From Hyphomicrobiales bacterium (GTDB taxonomy: Bacteria > Pseudomonadota > Alphaproteobacteria > Rhizobiales > Rhizobiaceae), in the NCBI GenBank assembly GCA_900466945.1, contig UBNV01000010.1, forward strand, positions 62,001 to 126,000: 64,000 nucleotides of DNA, in the 5' to 3' direction. Positions 25,704-34,631 of the stretch are shown here, piece after piece. A program made the translations under genes and the position numbers. Position 1 is the stretch's first letter; every line of letters begins with the position of its first letter. The notes under the pieces are model-generated. The model searched no databases, was not told the origin of the DNA, and was given only the letters and a program-made list of their open reading frames with translations.

Positions 25704-26750
25704 TCACAGCCCAACGAAAACGAGCACTGCCAGCACGATCAGTGCAAGGAAGACGGTATCGGCGACCAGCACGCCGATCGCGCGGCCACCGATCTTGAAG
25801 ACCTCCGGCAGCGAGGTCTTCACGCCGACGGCAGCAATGGCGACGAGGAGGGCCCAGCGCGAGACAATGCCTGCCCAATCGGCCGCCATGGTGGGGATGG
25901 TCACAAGCGAGTTCAGTGCCGCCAGCAACAGGAAGGCCACCACGAAGCCCGGCAGCAGCGGCGGGCGTTTCACGTCCCCGGAGACCGTGCTTCTGAAAGC
26001 GAGTGCTGCTACAAGGACTACCGGCGCCAGCATGGTGACTCGGATGAGCTTGACGAAGACGGCCGTTTCGCCTGCGGGTACGGAAACCGAGAAGCCTGCG
26101 CCAGCGACCTGTGCCACATCATGGATTGTCGCGCCGAGGAAGATGCCGGTCTGGTGATCGTCCAACCCTGCGAGACTTGCAAGGATTGGGTAGAAGATCA
26201 TCGCGAGCGTAGACAGCATGGTCACGCCGATGACCGTGAATACCATTTGCTGGTCGGCTTCCTTGCTGCGGTTTCCAAGTGTTGCGGAAATCGCAAGGGC
26301 TGCGGATGCACCGCAGATCGCGACGGCACCACCCGTCAGGACGCCGAAGGCCGTACCCTGTCCTGATAGGCGTGAGGCGAGGATGCCGAAGACGATGGTG
26401 AGCAGTACGGCGCCGACGATCATCGCGATCACGGCGGCACCCAGTTCGGCAAACATCGCGACGCTCACTCTCAGGCCGAGCAGGGCAATACCGATGCGAA
26501 GAACCGTGCGCGAGGCGAAGTCGAGGCCTGAAGCGGTCTTCGGGTCTTCGGCCAGGAAGTGCAGCGCAAGCCCGATCAGGATGGCGAGCAGCATGGCCGG
26601 TGCGCCGTAATGTTCGGACAGGAAGGCTGACGCCAGCGCAATCAACACGGTCACGGACAGGCCGGGGAAAAGCTTCTGCCATCGCTCGCTCAAGGTCGCA
26701 GAGTGGCGTTCTCGCTCCGAATTGGGCGAGGCGGTCGATGGTTCTGGCAT
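25704..26750 (-). CDS. YeiH/UPF0324 family putative sulfate exporter
   Basis: A 348-residue integral membrane protein with about ten hydrophobic helices. It has family patterns HFLAEDPKTASGLDFASRTV (about residues 65-84), GGAVAICGASAALAISA (about 138-154) and FLGATIHDVAQVAGAG. The family is annotated as putative sulfate/anion exporters; experimental proof is limited. ATG 26750 follows GAGGTGATTC. It lies just downstream of the TRAP dctP gene, separated by a hairpin, and may export sulfite/sulfate freed from an imported organosulfonate. That link is inference. Confidence 0.8.
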   Translation of the reverse strand: MPEPSTASPNSERERHSATLSERWQKLFPGLSVTVLIALASAFLSEHYGAPAMLLAILIGLALHFLAEDPKTASGLDFASRTVLRIGIALLGLRVSVAMFAELGAAVIAMIVGAVLLTIVFGILASRLSGQGTAFGVLTGGAVAICGASAALAISATLGNRSKEADQQMVFTVIGVTMLSTLAMIFYPILASLAGLDDHQTGIFLGATIHDVAQVAGAGFSVSVPAGETAVFVKLIRVTMLAPVVLVAALAFRSTVSGDVKRPPLLPGFVVAFLLLAALNSLVTIPTMAADWAGIVSRWALLVAIAAVGVKTSLPEVFKIGGRAIGVLVADTVFLALIVLAVLVFVGL

Positions 26751-26813
26751 GAATCACCTCTGATGGGGCGCCCCGAGATTGAAATATCGCGCGATGCGCA
26801 GGGCGGTTGGGAG

Positions 26814-26838
26814 GGATGCGCGGCGTGGCCGCGCATCC
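26814..26838 (-). other. Hairpin between dctP and the YeiH-family gene
   Basis: Perfect 11-bp stem GGATGCGCGGC (26814-26824) / GCCGCGCATCC (26828-26838) with a 3-nt loop, directly downstream of the TRAP binding-protein stop in the direction of transcription. No T-run follows on the minus strand, so it looks like a stabilising or attenuating intercistronic stem. Confidence 0.6.
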
Positions 26839-26846
26839 TGAGTTCA

Positions 26847-27902
26847 TCAGTTCAGATCAGCCGCGCGCTCGGCGTCAACCTTTTTCTGAGCATCGGCGAC
26901 CGCTGCTGTGAACTGGTCGAACACTTCGGCGCCGCCGGTGACGTTGGTCTTGAACCAGTCGAAGACCGGCGAAACGGCGGTCTTGAAGGCTTCCTTTTCG
27001 GCAGGCGTCGGCACGTAGATCTCGCCGCCAGCCTTGGCGAAGTCCTGATAGGCTGCGATTTCCTTACGCTTCGGGGAGGCGAAGGTCGCCTGCTGGAGGG
27101 CGGCAAAGCCATCGACGACGATCTGCTTCTGCTCAGGTGTCAGACCCTGGAATCGGTCGTTCGACATCCACCAGAAGGCGCCCATGTAGCTGTGGCCGTC
27201 GAGCGTCAGATACTTGAGGCCTGCATCGGGGAACTTCATCGACATGATGTCGGTGATGCCGTTGGCGGTGCCTTCAACGACGCCCGTCTGCAGAGAGGTG
27301 AAGAGTTCCGGCCACGGGATCGGGGTCGGCGCGGCACCGACCGCGGTGGCGGCCTGCTGCGGCAGGTCGGCCGGGACGGTACGCATTTTCAGACCCTTGA
27401 GATCCTCCGGGGTCTTCACCGTCTTCTGGGTATTCGCATAGTTGCGCCAGCCACCCGTATTGCCGATCGTCATCAGACGGATCTTGTTGTCGCTGTCGGC
27501 GAGCGCCTTTTCGCGGAGCTTGCGGGTGAAGTCGCCGGTCAGCACTTCCTCGGCAATTCGGTCGTCGCTCATCAGGTAGGGCAGGTCGAGAACCTGGATA
27601 TAGGGGAAGAGGCCGGCAGCGCCGCCCGAGGTCGAGATGTAGACGTCGAGCGAGCCGTCGGCGATGCCCTGGAGGCATTCTTCGCCCGTGGCGCAGAGCT
27701 GCGTGCCCATGAAGATCTCGACGGCAATCGCACCGTTCGAGGCGTTTTCGATGTAGTTCTTGAAGACGACGAGGCCGTCATAGTCCTCATCGTTCTCGTT
27801 GGAATTGGCGGTCGCGCGCAGAGTGATGTCGGCTGCCTGCGCCACTCCCGTGATCGTCAATGCGCTGGCGAGCAGCAGGGTCTTGAACATGGACTTGAGC
27901 AT
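26847..27902 (-). CDS. TRAP transporter substrate-binding protein (DctP family)
   Basis: A 351-residue periplasmic protein. The signal peptide MLKSMFKTLLLASALTITGV is cleaved near AQAA (residue 23). The DctP fold follows, with the conserved carboxylate-binding Arg in LKGLKMRTVPADL (about residue 160). That Arg suggests an anionic organic substrate such as a carboxylate or sulfonate. ATG 27902 follows GGGAGGAACCAG. Partner of the DctM and DctQ subunits encoded just upstream. Confidence 0.9.
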   Translation of the reverse strand: MLKSMFKTLLLASALTITGVAQAADITLRATANSNENDEDYDGLVVFKNYIENASNGAIAVEIFMGTQLCATGEECLQGIADGSLDVYISTSGGAAGLFPYIQVLDLPYLMSDDRIAEEVLTGDFTRKLREKALADSDNKIRLMTIGNTGGWRNYANTQKTVKTPEDLKGLKMRTVPADLPQQAATAVGAAPTPIPWPELFTSLQTGVVEGTANGITDIMSMKFPDAGLKYLTLDGHSYMGAFWWMSNDRFQGLTPEQKQIVVDGFAALQQATFASPKRKEIAAYQDFAKAGGEIYVPTPAEKEAFKTAVSPVFDWFKTNVTGGAEVFDQFTAAVADAQKKVDAERAADLN

Positions 27903-27927
27903 TCTGGTTCCTCCCGTTTTTCTCAAG

Positions 27928-29220
27928 TTAGTCGACGAAGCCCGCAAGGCGCGGGACCGTTAGGGTCAGGGCGGGGAAATAGGTGATCAAGAAGATCACC
28001 ACGATTTCCGCCAAGAGAAATGGCATGACGGCCTTGGCCACCGTCTCGACTTTCAGTCCGGAGACCGAGGACGTGACGAAGAGAACAAGGCCCATTGGCG
28101 GGGTCAACAGGCCGACGGTCAGGTTGACGACCATGATGATCGCAAAATGCACCGGATCGACGCCGAGCGAGGTGAAGATCGGCCCGAGAATTGGTCCCAG
28201 CACGATGATTGCCGGACCCGCGTCCAGGAACATGCCAACCACGAACAACAGAATGTTGACAAGGAAGAGCAGGACGAGCGGGTTGTCGCTGAGGCTGAGG
28301 AAAAGATCGGCCAGCAGTTCCGGCGTATGTGCAAGCGATGCCACCGTCTTGAAGGCCATCGCGGCCCCGATCAGCAGAAGCACCACGGCGGATGTCATCG
28401 CCGCGCGCATCAGGATGCCCGGGATATCCTTGAACTTCAGTGTGCCGATGACGAACAGGCCGAGGAAGAAGGCGTAGCCGGCGGCAATCGCTGCGGCTTC
28501 CGTCGGTGTGAACACGCCGCCAAGGATACCGCCCATGATGATGACTGGCGTGAGGAGCGGCCAGAACGCGCCGATCATCGCCCGCCCACGGTCGCGCCAG
28601 GAGGCGCGCTTGGTGGCGGCCGGCAGATCGTAGTGATTGGCCAGCAGCCGGATCATCACCATGAGGCTGACGCCGATGAGAATGCCGGGCACGATGCCGG
28701 CGAGGAAGAGGGCAGCAACGCTTTCACCCATCACATAGGCATAGATGATCATTATGCCGGAGGGCGGAATGATCGGGCCGATGATGGCAGAGGCAGCCGT
28801 GATGCCGGCTGCGAAGCGGCGGGTATAGCCTTCCTTCTCCATGGCCGGGATCAGCATGGCGCCGAGGGCAGAGACGTCGGCTACGGCAGAACCGGAAATG
28901 CCGGCGAACATCATGGAATCGACGACGTTGACCTGGGCGAGGCCACCGCGCATGTGGCCGACCATGGATTGGGCAAAGCGCACGATGCGGAGGGTTATAC
29001 CCGCCCGGTTCATCAGTTCGCCTGTCAGCATGAAGAAGGGGATGGCCATCAACGGGAAGCTGTCCATGCCCGCATAGATGTTGCGGTAGAGCAGCACGAT
29101 GTCGCGCTCCTGGCCGTTCCACCAGAGGATGAGAGCAGGTGCTGCAATCAGGCCGAAAACAATCGGCAGGCCGAAGAGCAGGAAGACGATGAAGAGAGGA
29201 AGGAAAAGGCTCAGCATCAT
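27928..29220 (-). CDS. TRAP transporter large permease (DctM family)
   Basis: A 430-residue membrane protein with about 12 helices. DctM-type motifs include AIPFFMLTGELMNRAG (about residues 58-73), PPSGIMIIYAYVMG and LTPPMGLVLFVTSSVSG (about 380-396). It is the main ion-coupled channel of a tripartite importer. Its start overlaps the DctQ stop by 4 bp. Confidence 0.92.
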   Translation of the reverse strand: MMLSLFLPLFIVFLLFGLPIVFGLIAAPALILWWNGQERDIVLLYRNIYAGMDSFPLMAIPFFMLTGELMNRAGITLRIVRFAQSMVGHMRGGLAQVNVVDSMMFAGISGSAVADVSALGAMLIPAMEKEGYTRRFAAGITAASAIIGPIIPPSGIMIIYAYVMGESVAALFLAGIVPGILIGVSLMVMIRLLANHYDLPAATKRASWRDRGRAMIGAFWPLLTPVIIMGGILGGVFTPTEAAAIAAGYAFFLGLFVIGTLKFKDIPGILMRAAMTSAVVLLLIGAAMAFKTVASLAHTPELLADLFLSLSDNPLVLLFLVNILLFVVGMFLDAGPAIIVLGPILGPIFTSLGVDPVHFAIIMVVNLTVGLLTPPMGLVLFVTSSVSGLKVETVAKAVMPFLLAEIVVIFLITYFPALTLTVPRLAGFVD

Positions 29221-29807
29221 TCTGCTCCCAACTGTCCGGCGATGCGGATCGGGGTCAGTTCGCGATCATGGCCCGTCAGCTTCAGGAGCGTTCTCAGCAC
29301 GAGTTCGATGTTGACCACGAACATCAGGGTGATGCCGACCGCGAGCGACGCCATCATCCAGCCGCGTGGCACCTTATTCCAGGTGGACAGGTCGAAGGAC
29401 GTGGGAACAGCGATCGCCGCCATCGCGAAACGGCCACCGATCCCGGTGACTTCGCTCCAGCCGATGCGCATGCCGACATAGAGCACGGTTCCGATCAGCA
29501 GGAGGAACATCAGGCTGATCAACGCGGACAGAAGGCGCGGCAGGTTGTCGAGGATCAGGCCAATGGCGACAAAACCGCCCTGGCGGAAGGCGGTCGGAAC
29601 CAGAAGCCCCGTCATCCAGAGCATCAGGAAGCGCGACGCTTCCTCACTCCAAGGCAGGGCGTTGCCGAGAAAGTAACGGAAGAAGACCTGCATCAGCATG
29701 AAGAACAGCATGATGCCGAGCGCGCCGGCTCCCAGCCAGAGTCCGACCATCAGCACGGCGGCGTTGAGCCGGCCGAGCAGGTTGGTCAGGTTCGATAGTG
29801 CCGTCAT
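29217..29807 (-). CDS. TRAP transporter small permease (DctQ family)
   Basis: A 196-residue membrane protein with four hydrophobic segments and the family motif ALPWSEEASRFLMLWMTGL (about residues 50-68). ATG 29807 is preferred because GGTGGAG precedes it; an upstream ATG at 29828 would add seven residues. First gene of dctQ-dctM-dctP on the minus strand, followed by the YeiH-family gene. Confidence 0.9.
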   Translation of the reverse strand: MTALSNLTNLLGRLNAAVLMVGLWLGAGALGIMLFFMLMQVFFRYFLGNALPWSEEASRFLMLWMTGLLVPTAFRQGGFVAIGLILDNLPRLLSALISLMFLLLIGTVLYVGMRIGWSEVTGIGGRFAMAAIAVPTSFDLSTWNKVPRGWMMASLAVGITLMFVVNIELVLRTLLKLTGHDRELTPIRIAGQLGAE

Positions 29808-29858
29808 GTCTCCACCCGTTTTTATCATCGGTCAATTCGCGAGACTATCGAAGACTAT

Positions 29859-29972
29859 ACCTCGCCGCGCAAACACGGCTGTTCCAGTTTCAGGCCGCGG
29901 CGGAGTAAAATCCTCCTTGCGGCACTTGTTCCAGATCGTCCTCAATCACCTCGCCGCGCATGCCAGGCATGC
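29859..29972. promoter_or_regulatory. Direct repeats and palindrome upstream of the TRAP operon
   Basis: The 193-bp gap between the flavin reductase stop and dctQ carries a 13-bp direct repeat ACCTCGCCGCGCA at 29859-29871 and 29948-29960. The perfect palindrome GCATGCCAGGCATGC is at 29958-29972. These may be regulator sites controlling dctQMP; no regulator is assigned. Confidence 0.35.
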
Positions 29973-30000
29973 ACCGACGACCTCCTCCCAAACTCCTAGC

Positions 30001-30519
30001 TCAGACCGCGAAGCGTCCGAACCTTCCTCCCGAGAAGCACAGCGGTTCTCCCTGCCGATGTGCGACCCTTAACACCCTGCCGATGATGATCGTGTGATCC
30101 CCGGCGTCATGCTGCGCCTGCTCGGCGCATTCGAAACGCGCGAGCGTGCCGGGCAAAACCGGCACGCCTTCGTCGTTGAACCTGACCTCGATCCCGTCGA
30201 AACCATTGCCGCCGCGTGTGAAGGCGGCGCTCAGGTGGTCCTGATCCGCGCCGAGCACGTGGATCGCGAAATGGCGGGCACCCGTAAAGGCGCCGTATCG
30301 CGACGAACTCTTGGCCGGCGACCAGAGCACCAGCGGCGGATCGAGCGACACCGATGCAAAGCTGTTCACCGTCATGCCGATCGGCCCGTCTGAGGTCATT
30401 GCGGTCACCACGGTCACTCCCGTGGTGAAGCTGCCCAGTGCGTTGCGAAAGGCACGATGGTTGTCGGCGCCGGGAACGAAGACGGCCTCCAACGCATGGA
30501 TGTCATTGGCTGCCATCAT
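30001..30519 (-). CDS. Flavin reductase family protein (NAD(P)H:FMN oxidoreductase)
   Basis: A 172-residue flavin reductase of the two-component monooxygenase class, with the FMN-binding pattern FTTGVTVVTAMTSDGPIGMTVNSFASVSLDPPLVLW at about residues 31-66. It would supply reduced FMN to the SsuD-like monooxygenase encoded two genes upstream. Its ATG shares one base with the aldo/keto reductase stop (TGATG), so the genes are coupled. Confidence 0.87.
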   Translation of the reverse strand: MMAANDIHALEAVFVPGADNHRAFRNALGSFTTGVTVVTAMTSDGPIGMTVNSFASVSLDPPLVLWSPAKSSSRYGAFTGARHFAIHVLGADQDHLSAAFTRGGNGFDGIEVRFNDEGVPVLPGTLARFECAEQAQHDAGDHTIIIGRVLRVAHRQGEPLCFSGGRFGRFAV

Positions 30520-31412
30520 CAGGCGACCTCCCGTCCGATCGCAAGCGTGTAAAGCTCGAACCAGGTCTGGCGATCCATCTCAAGCTTGGTCGCGTCTGCA
30601 ATCCTGGCAATGCGATCGAGCGAGTTGGTGCCCATAACCGGCATGATGGCGGCCGGGTGACGCAGGAGCCAAGCAACGGCGACGGCCGTTTCATCCACGC
30701 TGTGTTCTGCGCCGATCCGCTTAAGGGCTGCGAGAAGCTCCGGCTTCGAGCCGTCCATCAGACGCCCGCCGCCGAGCGGCGACCAGGCCATCGGGGGAAC
30801 CATGCGCTCCTGCAGATAGGCCAGATCGCCGTTCACGAAGGTATCCGTCGCAAGCAGGCTCATCTCGATCTGGTTGGTGACGAGATTGTTCTCCATCGAC
30901 GACTGGAGGAGCGAAAAGTCCCACGGGCGGAAGTTGGAAACGCCGACGGCGCGGACCTTGCCTGAGGCGACGAGCGCATCGAGTGCCGGGCCTGTTTCGT
31001 CGGGATCCATCAGTGGATCGGGGCGGTGGATCAGAAGGAGATCGACATGGTCGGTGCCCATGTCGGTGAGCGAGGCTTCGACTGACGCCGTGATGTGAGC
31101 CGCCGACGTATCGTAATACTTGACGCGCGCTGCCGCATGGCGGCCAACAGGGGCGACGATATCGCATTTGGTGACGATCTCGAGTTTGTCGCGCAGGCCA
31201 GGCGAGGCCTTGAGAGCGTTGCCGAGCACGGCTTCCGCCGTGTAGCCGCCATAGATGTCGGCCTGGTCCATCGTCGTGATGCCCTGGGCGAGGCAGGCCT
31301 CGATCTTGGCCTGGACGTGTTTGGGCGAGGTGTCGGCATCGTCGCCGATGCGCCACATGCCGTAGACGAGGCGGCTGAAGGTGAGGTCTGGGGTGAGATT
31401 GACGCGCTGCAT
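30519..31412 (-). CDS. Aldo/keto reductase
   Basis: A 297-residue NADPH-dependent oxidoreductase of the YdhF-like AKR group. The tetrad includes D and Y in TTMDQADIYGGY (about residues 45-56), a Lys in EIVTKCDIV (about 78) and a His in LLLIHRPDPLMDP (about 120). It would reduce an aldehyde or ketone, perhaps the carbonyl product of the neighbouring monooxygenase. ATG 31412 shares its A with the upstream TGA. A long open frame extends upstream inside the neighbouring gene but is not coding. Confidence 0.88.
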   Translation of the reverse strand: MQRVNLTPDLTFSRLVYGMWRIGDDADTSPKHVQAKIEACLAQGITTMDQADIYGGYTAEAVLGNALKASPGLRDKLEIVTKCDIVAPVGRHAAARVKYYDTSAAHITASVEASLTDMGTDHVDLLLIHRPDPLMDPDETGPALDALVASGKVRAVGVSNFRPWDFSLLQSSMENNLVTNQIEMSLLATDTFVNGDLAYLQERMVPPMAWSPLGGGRLMDGSKPELLAALKRIGAEHSVDETAVAVAWLLRHPAAIMPVMGTNSLDRIARIADATKLEMDRQTWFELYTLAIGREVA

Positions 31413-32569
31413 CAGCGGCGAACTCCATTTCCGAGAGGGGTGGCCGGCGTTTCCGAGGGAACGCGGCCATAAGCATGGGGGAGCGAGACAGTCTTGAGTT
31501 CCGGCAGCACCTTGGTGCCGAAATGAACCGCCTCGTCGATATGCGGATATCCTGACAGGATGAAGGCGCGGATACCCATTTTTCTGTAGGCTTCGAGTTC
31601 CGAGAGGATCTGGTCGGTCGAGCCAACGAGGGCTGCACCACAGCCGGAGCGGGCGCGGCCGATGCCGGTCCACATATGTGGTTCGATATAGCCGAACTGG
31701 TCGGCGAGTTCGCGGGCGCGGGCCTGATGCGCGACGCCGAGCGAGATCGAGTCATGGGCGCGGTCGCGGATCAGCTTGCCGTATTCGTCATCGAGCTTTG
31801 AGACGATGTATTCGGCGTATTCGCGGGCTTCCTTCTCCGTGTCGCGCACGATCATGTGGACGCGCAGACCATAATCCAGCGTGCGACCATGGGCTTCGGC
31901 GCGGGCATGCACGGCCTTCATCCGTTCGGCGAGCTGGTCCTTCTTCTCCGGCCACATCAGATAGACGTCGCATTGCGCCCCGCAGAGCTCAAGCGCATCG
32001 GGGGAGTAGCCGCCGAAATAGAGCAGGGGGCCGCCGTTCTGCTGGTAGGGGCGGGCGGGCTCGGTCGAAACGCCCTTGAACTGGTAGACCTCGCCTTCGT
32101 GGTCGATGGTGTCGCGGGTCCAGGCCTGGCGCAGGATCTCGACCACCTCATGGCTGCGTTTGTAACGGAAGGCACTGTCGGCGACTTCGCCGGGGAAGTC
32201 CGAGCTGATGACGTTGAGGGTCAGACGACCCTTCAGCATGTGGTCGAGGGTGGCGATAGTGCGCGCCAGCATGATCGGCTGCATCTCGCCGCAGCGGATG
32301 GCGGCCAGCATGTTGATCTTCGACGTGATCGGTGCGCAGCCGGCCACGAAGCTCAGCGTGTCCTGGCCGACCTGATAGGAGGAGGGGCAGAGGATATTGC
32401 GGAAGCCAAGCTGCTCGGCCTTCTGTACGATGTCGGAGCAATGCTCCCAGCTTGAGCGCAGGGCTCCATCCGGCACGCCGAGAAACTGATAATCGTCAGA
32501 GCAGAGGGCGGCGAACCACGACACTTCTGCGCCATCGAGATCGGCCGATGTGACGGGTACGACAGTCAT
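31412..32569 (-). CDS. LLM-class flavin-dependent monooxygenase, SsuD (alkanesulfonate monooxygenase)-like
   Basis: A 385-residue FMNH2-dependent monooxygenase of the bacterial luciferase-like family. It follows SsuD along most of its length: AAIRCGEMQPIMLARTIATLD, GGPLLYFGGYSPDALELC, GLRVHMIVRDTEKEA with the active-site His, and AFILSGYPHIDEAVHFG. SsuD Cys54 has no Cys counterpart at the same place by eye (SSYQVGQDT). ATG 32569 follows GGAGGAGACC. Operon order monooxygenase, aldo/keto reductase, flavin reductase suggests oxidative cleavage of an organosulfur or related compound. Confidence 0.87.
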   Translation of the reverse strand: MTVVPVTSADLDGAEVSWFAALCSDDYQFLGVPDGALRSSWEHCSDIVQKAEQLGFRNILCPSSYQVGQDTLSFVAGCAPITSKINMLAAIRCGEMQPIMLARTIATLDHMLKGRLTLNVISSDFPGEVADSAFRYKRSHEVVEILRQAWTRDTIDHEGEVYQFKGVSTEPARPYQQNGGPLLYFGGYSPDALELCGAQCDVYLMWPEKKDQLAERMKAVHARAEAHGRTLDYGLRVHMIVRDTEKEAREYAEYIVSKLDDEYGKLIRDRAHDSISLGVAHQARARELADQFGYIEPHMWTGIGRARSGCGAALVGSTDQILSELEAYRKMGIRAFILSGYPHIDEAVHFGTKVLPELKTVSLPHAYGRVPSETPATPLGNGVRR

Positions 32570-32616
32570 TGAGGTCTCCTCCAAGGCTCCAACTTTCCTC
32601 TTGCCTAACACCCGAT

Positions 32617-32641
32617 TTGATGTAGATCAATAGTGTATCAA
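32617..32641. promoter_or_regulatory. Candidate GntR operator between the monooxygenase operon and the GntR gene
   Basis: TTGAT-GTAG-ATCAA is a perfect 5-bp inverted repeat at 32617-32630, followed by TAGTGTATCAA. It sits in the 63-bp divergent gap, and the first possible GTG start of the GntR gene (32633) is inside it. This is the natural place for autoregulation and control of the monooxygenase operon. Confidence 0.45.
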
Positions 32642-33382
32642 TTTTTTCTCGGCGATACCGAAGTGCCACAGAATCCCGCAACGCAGCCGCCCGGCAGCCT
32701 TCCGATCTATGTCCAGATCACCGAACTCCTGGTGCGCGACATCGCGGCGGGGCGGCTGATCGACGGGGAAAAGCTGCCGCCGGAACGGGACATGGCCGAA
32801 GAGCTCGGGATTGCCGTCGGCACGCTGCGCAAGGCCTTGGCGGAGCTGCAGAATCGCGGGCTTCTGGAGCGAATCCAGGGCTCCGGCAATTACGTGCGGG
32901 CGATCTCCGATCCGAAGTCGGTTTACGCCATGTTCCGCCTGGAACTTCTCGGCGGGGGCGGTTTGCCGACGGCCGAGATCCTCTCGATCGACCGCCTTTC
33001 GAAGCCTTCTGAACTGCCCAGTTTCGGCAGTTCCACAGAGGCGCATCGCATCCGGCGTCTGCGCCGTCTTTCCGGCAGGCCGGCCGCACTCGAGGAGATC
33101 TGGCTCGACGGCTCCTATGTCGAGACAATCGATATCGAGGCGGTGTCGGAATCCCTCTATCTCTTCTACCGCACCAAGCTGTCGCTCTGGATCGCCCGGG
33201 CGGAAGACCAGATCGGCCTCGACGTCGTGCCGGACTGGGCGCCCCCGACCTTTGGGCAGGCAGTCGGTGCGTCGGTTACACACATTCAACGCGTCAGCCA
33301 GGATCAGGAGGGCGTCCGCGCGGAAGTCTCGCGGACCTGGCTCGATCACACCGTCGCCCGCTACGTCGCGCGGCTGAAATGA
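32633..33382 (+). CDS. GntR-family regulator, HutC/UTRA type
   Basis: A 249-residue regulator. The N-terminal winged helix (PIYVQITELLVRDIAAGRLIDGEKLPPERDMAEELG, about residues 24-58) precedes a UTRA effector domain with LYLFYRTKLSLWIARAEDQIG. The start is uncertain: GTG 32633 has no clear ribosome site and touches a palindrome, and GTG 32663 is an alternative that removes ten residues. Divergent from the SsuD-like operon and followed 37 bp later by an oxidoreductase gene. Confidence 0.85.
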   Translation: MYQFFLGDTEVPQNPATQPPGSLPIYVQITELLVRDIAAGRLIDGEKLPPERDMAEELGIAVGTLRKALAELQNRGLLERIQGSGNYVRAISDPKSVYAMFRLELLGGGGLPTAEILSIDRLSKPSELPSFGSSTEAHRIRRLRRLSGRPAALEEIWLDGSYVETIDIEAVSESLYLFYRTKLSLWIARAEDQIGLDVVPDWAPPTFGQAVGASVTHIQRVSQDQEGVRAEVSRTWLDHTVARYVARLK

Positions 33383-33419
33383 CAGGGCCGCGGGGAGCGG
33401 TCCAATCCAGGAGGAAAGA

Positions 33420-34529
33420 GTGACAGGACTTCAATACGGGATCATCGGTTGTGGCATGATGGGGCAGGAACATCTGCGCAATATCGCGCTTTTGCCGGAT
33501 GCGTCGGTGGCGGCAATCTTCGAACCTGATGCCAACATGCGGGCGCTGTCTGCACAGGCGGTGCCGGAGGCGCAGATAGTCGGGTCGATCGAAGAACTGC
33601 TCGGCGTCGAGGCGGTGAATTGCCTGCTGATCGCAAGCCCCAACTATCTGCATCTCGAACAGCTGGAAAAGATCGCCGCGATCCGTCCGCTGCCTGTTCT
33701 GGTCGAAAAGCCGCTGTTCACCGATCCCGCCGATGCCCCGCGCCTTGCAGCACTTCGCGCCGCCTATCCGGCGCCCATCTGGGTTGCCATGGAATACCGC
33801 TACATGCCGCCTGTTGCCCGGATGATCGAGCAGGCTGACGAGGCGACCGGCGGCATCCGCATGCTGACCATTCGCGAGCATCGCTTTCCCTTCCTTGAGA
33901 AGGTCGGCGACTGGAATCGCTTCAACCGCAATACTGGCGGCACGCTGGTGGAGAAATGCTGCCACTTCTTCGACCTGATGCGGCATATCCTGAAATCCGA
34001 TCCCGTGCGTGTCATGGCCTCCGGTGGGCAGTCGGTGAACCATCTCGACGAGGTCTATGACGGCAAGCCTTCCGACATCTGGGATAATGCCTATGTCATC
34101 GTCGACTTTGCCTCGGGCGCCAGGGCCATGCTGGAGCTCTGCATGTTTGCCGAAGGTGCCCGCTATCAGGAGGAGATCTCGGCGGTTGGGCCGAAGGGCA
34201 AGATCGAGTGCCTGGTTCCCGGCCCAAGTCGCTTCTGGCCGGAGCATCTCGGCGAGCCGCCGGTTGCGCAGGTCATCGTCTCGCCACGTGACCCCAAGGG
34301 GCCGCGTGTGGTGGAAATCCCTGTTGATCAGCAATTGCTGGAGGCTGGCGACCATAATGGTTCGACCTTCTACCAGCATCAGCGCTTCCAGAAAGCATTG
34401 CTGGGAGAACGACAGGTGGAGGTTGCCCTCGACGACGGATGGTGGGCCGTGGCCATGGGGCTTGCTGCGCAGCAATCAGCAGCGACCGGCCAAGCTGTGA
34501 CGTTCCCGTTGTCATTTTCTCCGCGTTGA
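33420..34529 (+). CDS. Gfo/Idh/MocA family oxidoreductase
   Basis: A 369-residue NAD(P)-dependent dehydrogenase with Rossmann motif GIIGCGMMGQEH (about residues 7-18), EKP motif LVEKPLFTDP (about 97-106) and active-site segment GGTLVEKCCHFFDLMRH (about 174-190), where two adjacent Cys precede the expected His. GTG 33420 follows AGGAGGAAAGA. It probably shares a transcript with the GntR gene. Substrate unknown; sugars, inositols and amino-sugars are usual for the family. Confidence 0.86.
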   Translation: MTGLQYGIIGCGMMGQEHLRNIALLPDASVAAIFEPDANMRALSAQAVPEAQIVGSIEELLGVEAVNCLLIASPNYLHLEQLEKIAAIRPLPVLVEKPLFTDPADAPRLAALRAAYPAPIWVAMEYRYMPPVARMIEQADEATGGIRMLTIREHRFPFLEKVGDWNRFNRNTGGTLVEKCCHFFDLMRHILKSDPVRVMASGGQSVNHLDEVYDGKPSDIWDNAYVIVDFASGARAMLELCMFAEGARYQEEISAVGPKGKIECLVPGPSRFWPEHLGEPPVAQVIVSPRDPKGPRVVEIPVDQQLLEAGDHNGSTFYQHQRFQKALLGERQVEVALDDGWWAVAMGLAAQQSAATGQAVTFPLSFSPR

Positions 34530-34631
34530 AGGGAGCGCAGTTTGCGCCCTGTGTCCCGGGCTGCTCTCCAAGGTTGAACCATTCGCTGCCAGCGGCGTTT
34601 GGGTTCCTTATGTCGAACGACGGAGAAGCAG

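Noticed and set aside
28147..29481. A 444-codon plus-strand open frame over dctM and dctQ
   Set aside because: The translation is a string of His/Asp/Glu/Arg typical of the antisense of membrane-protein genes. No homology seen.
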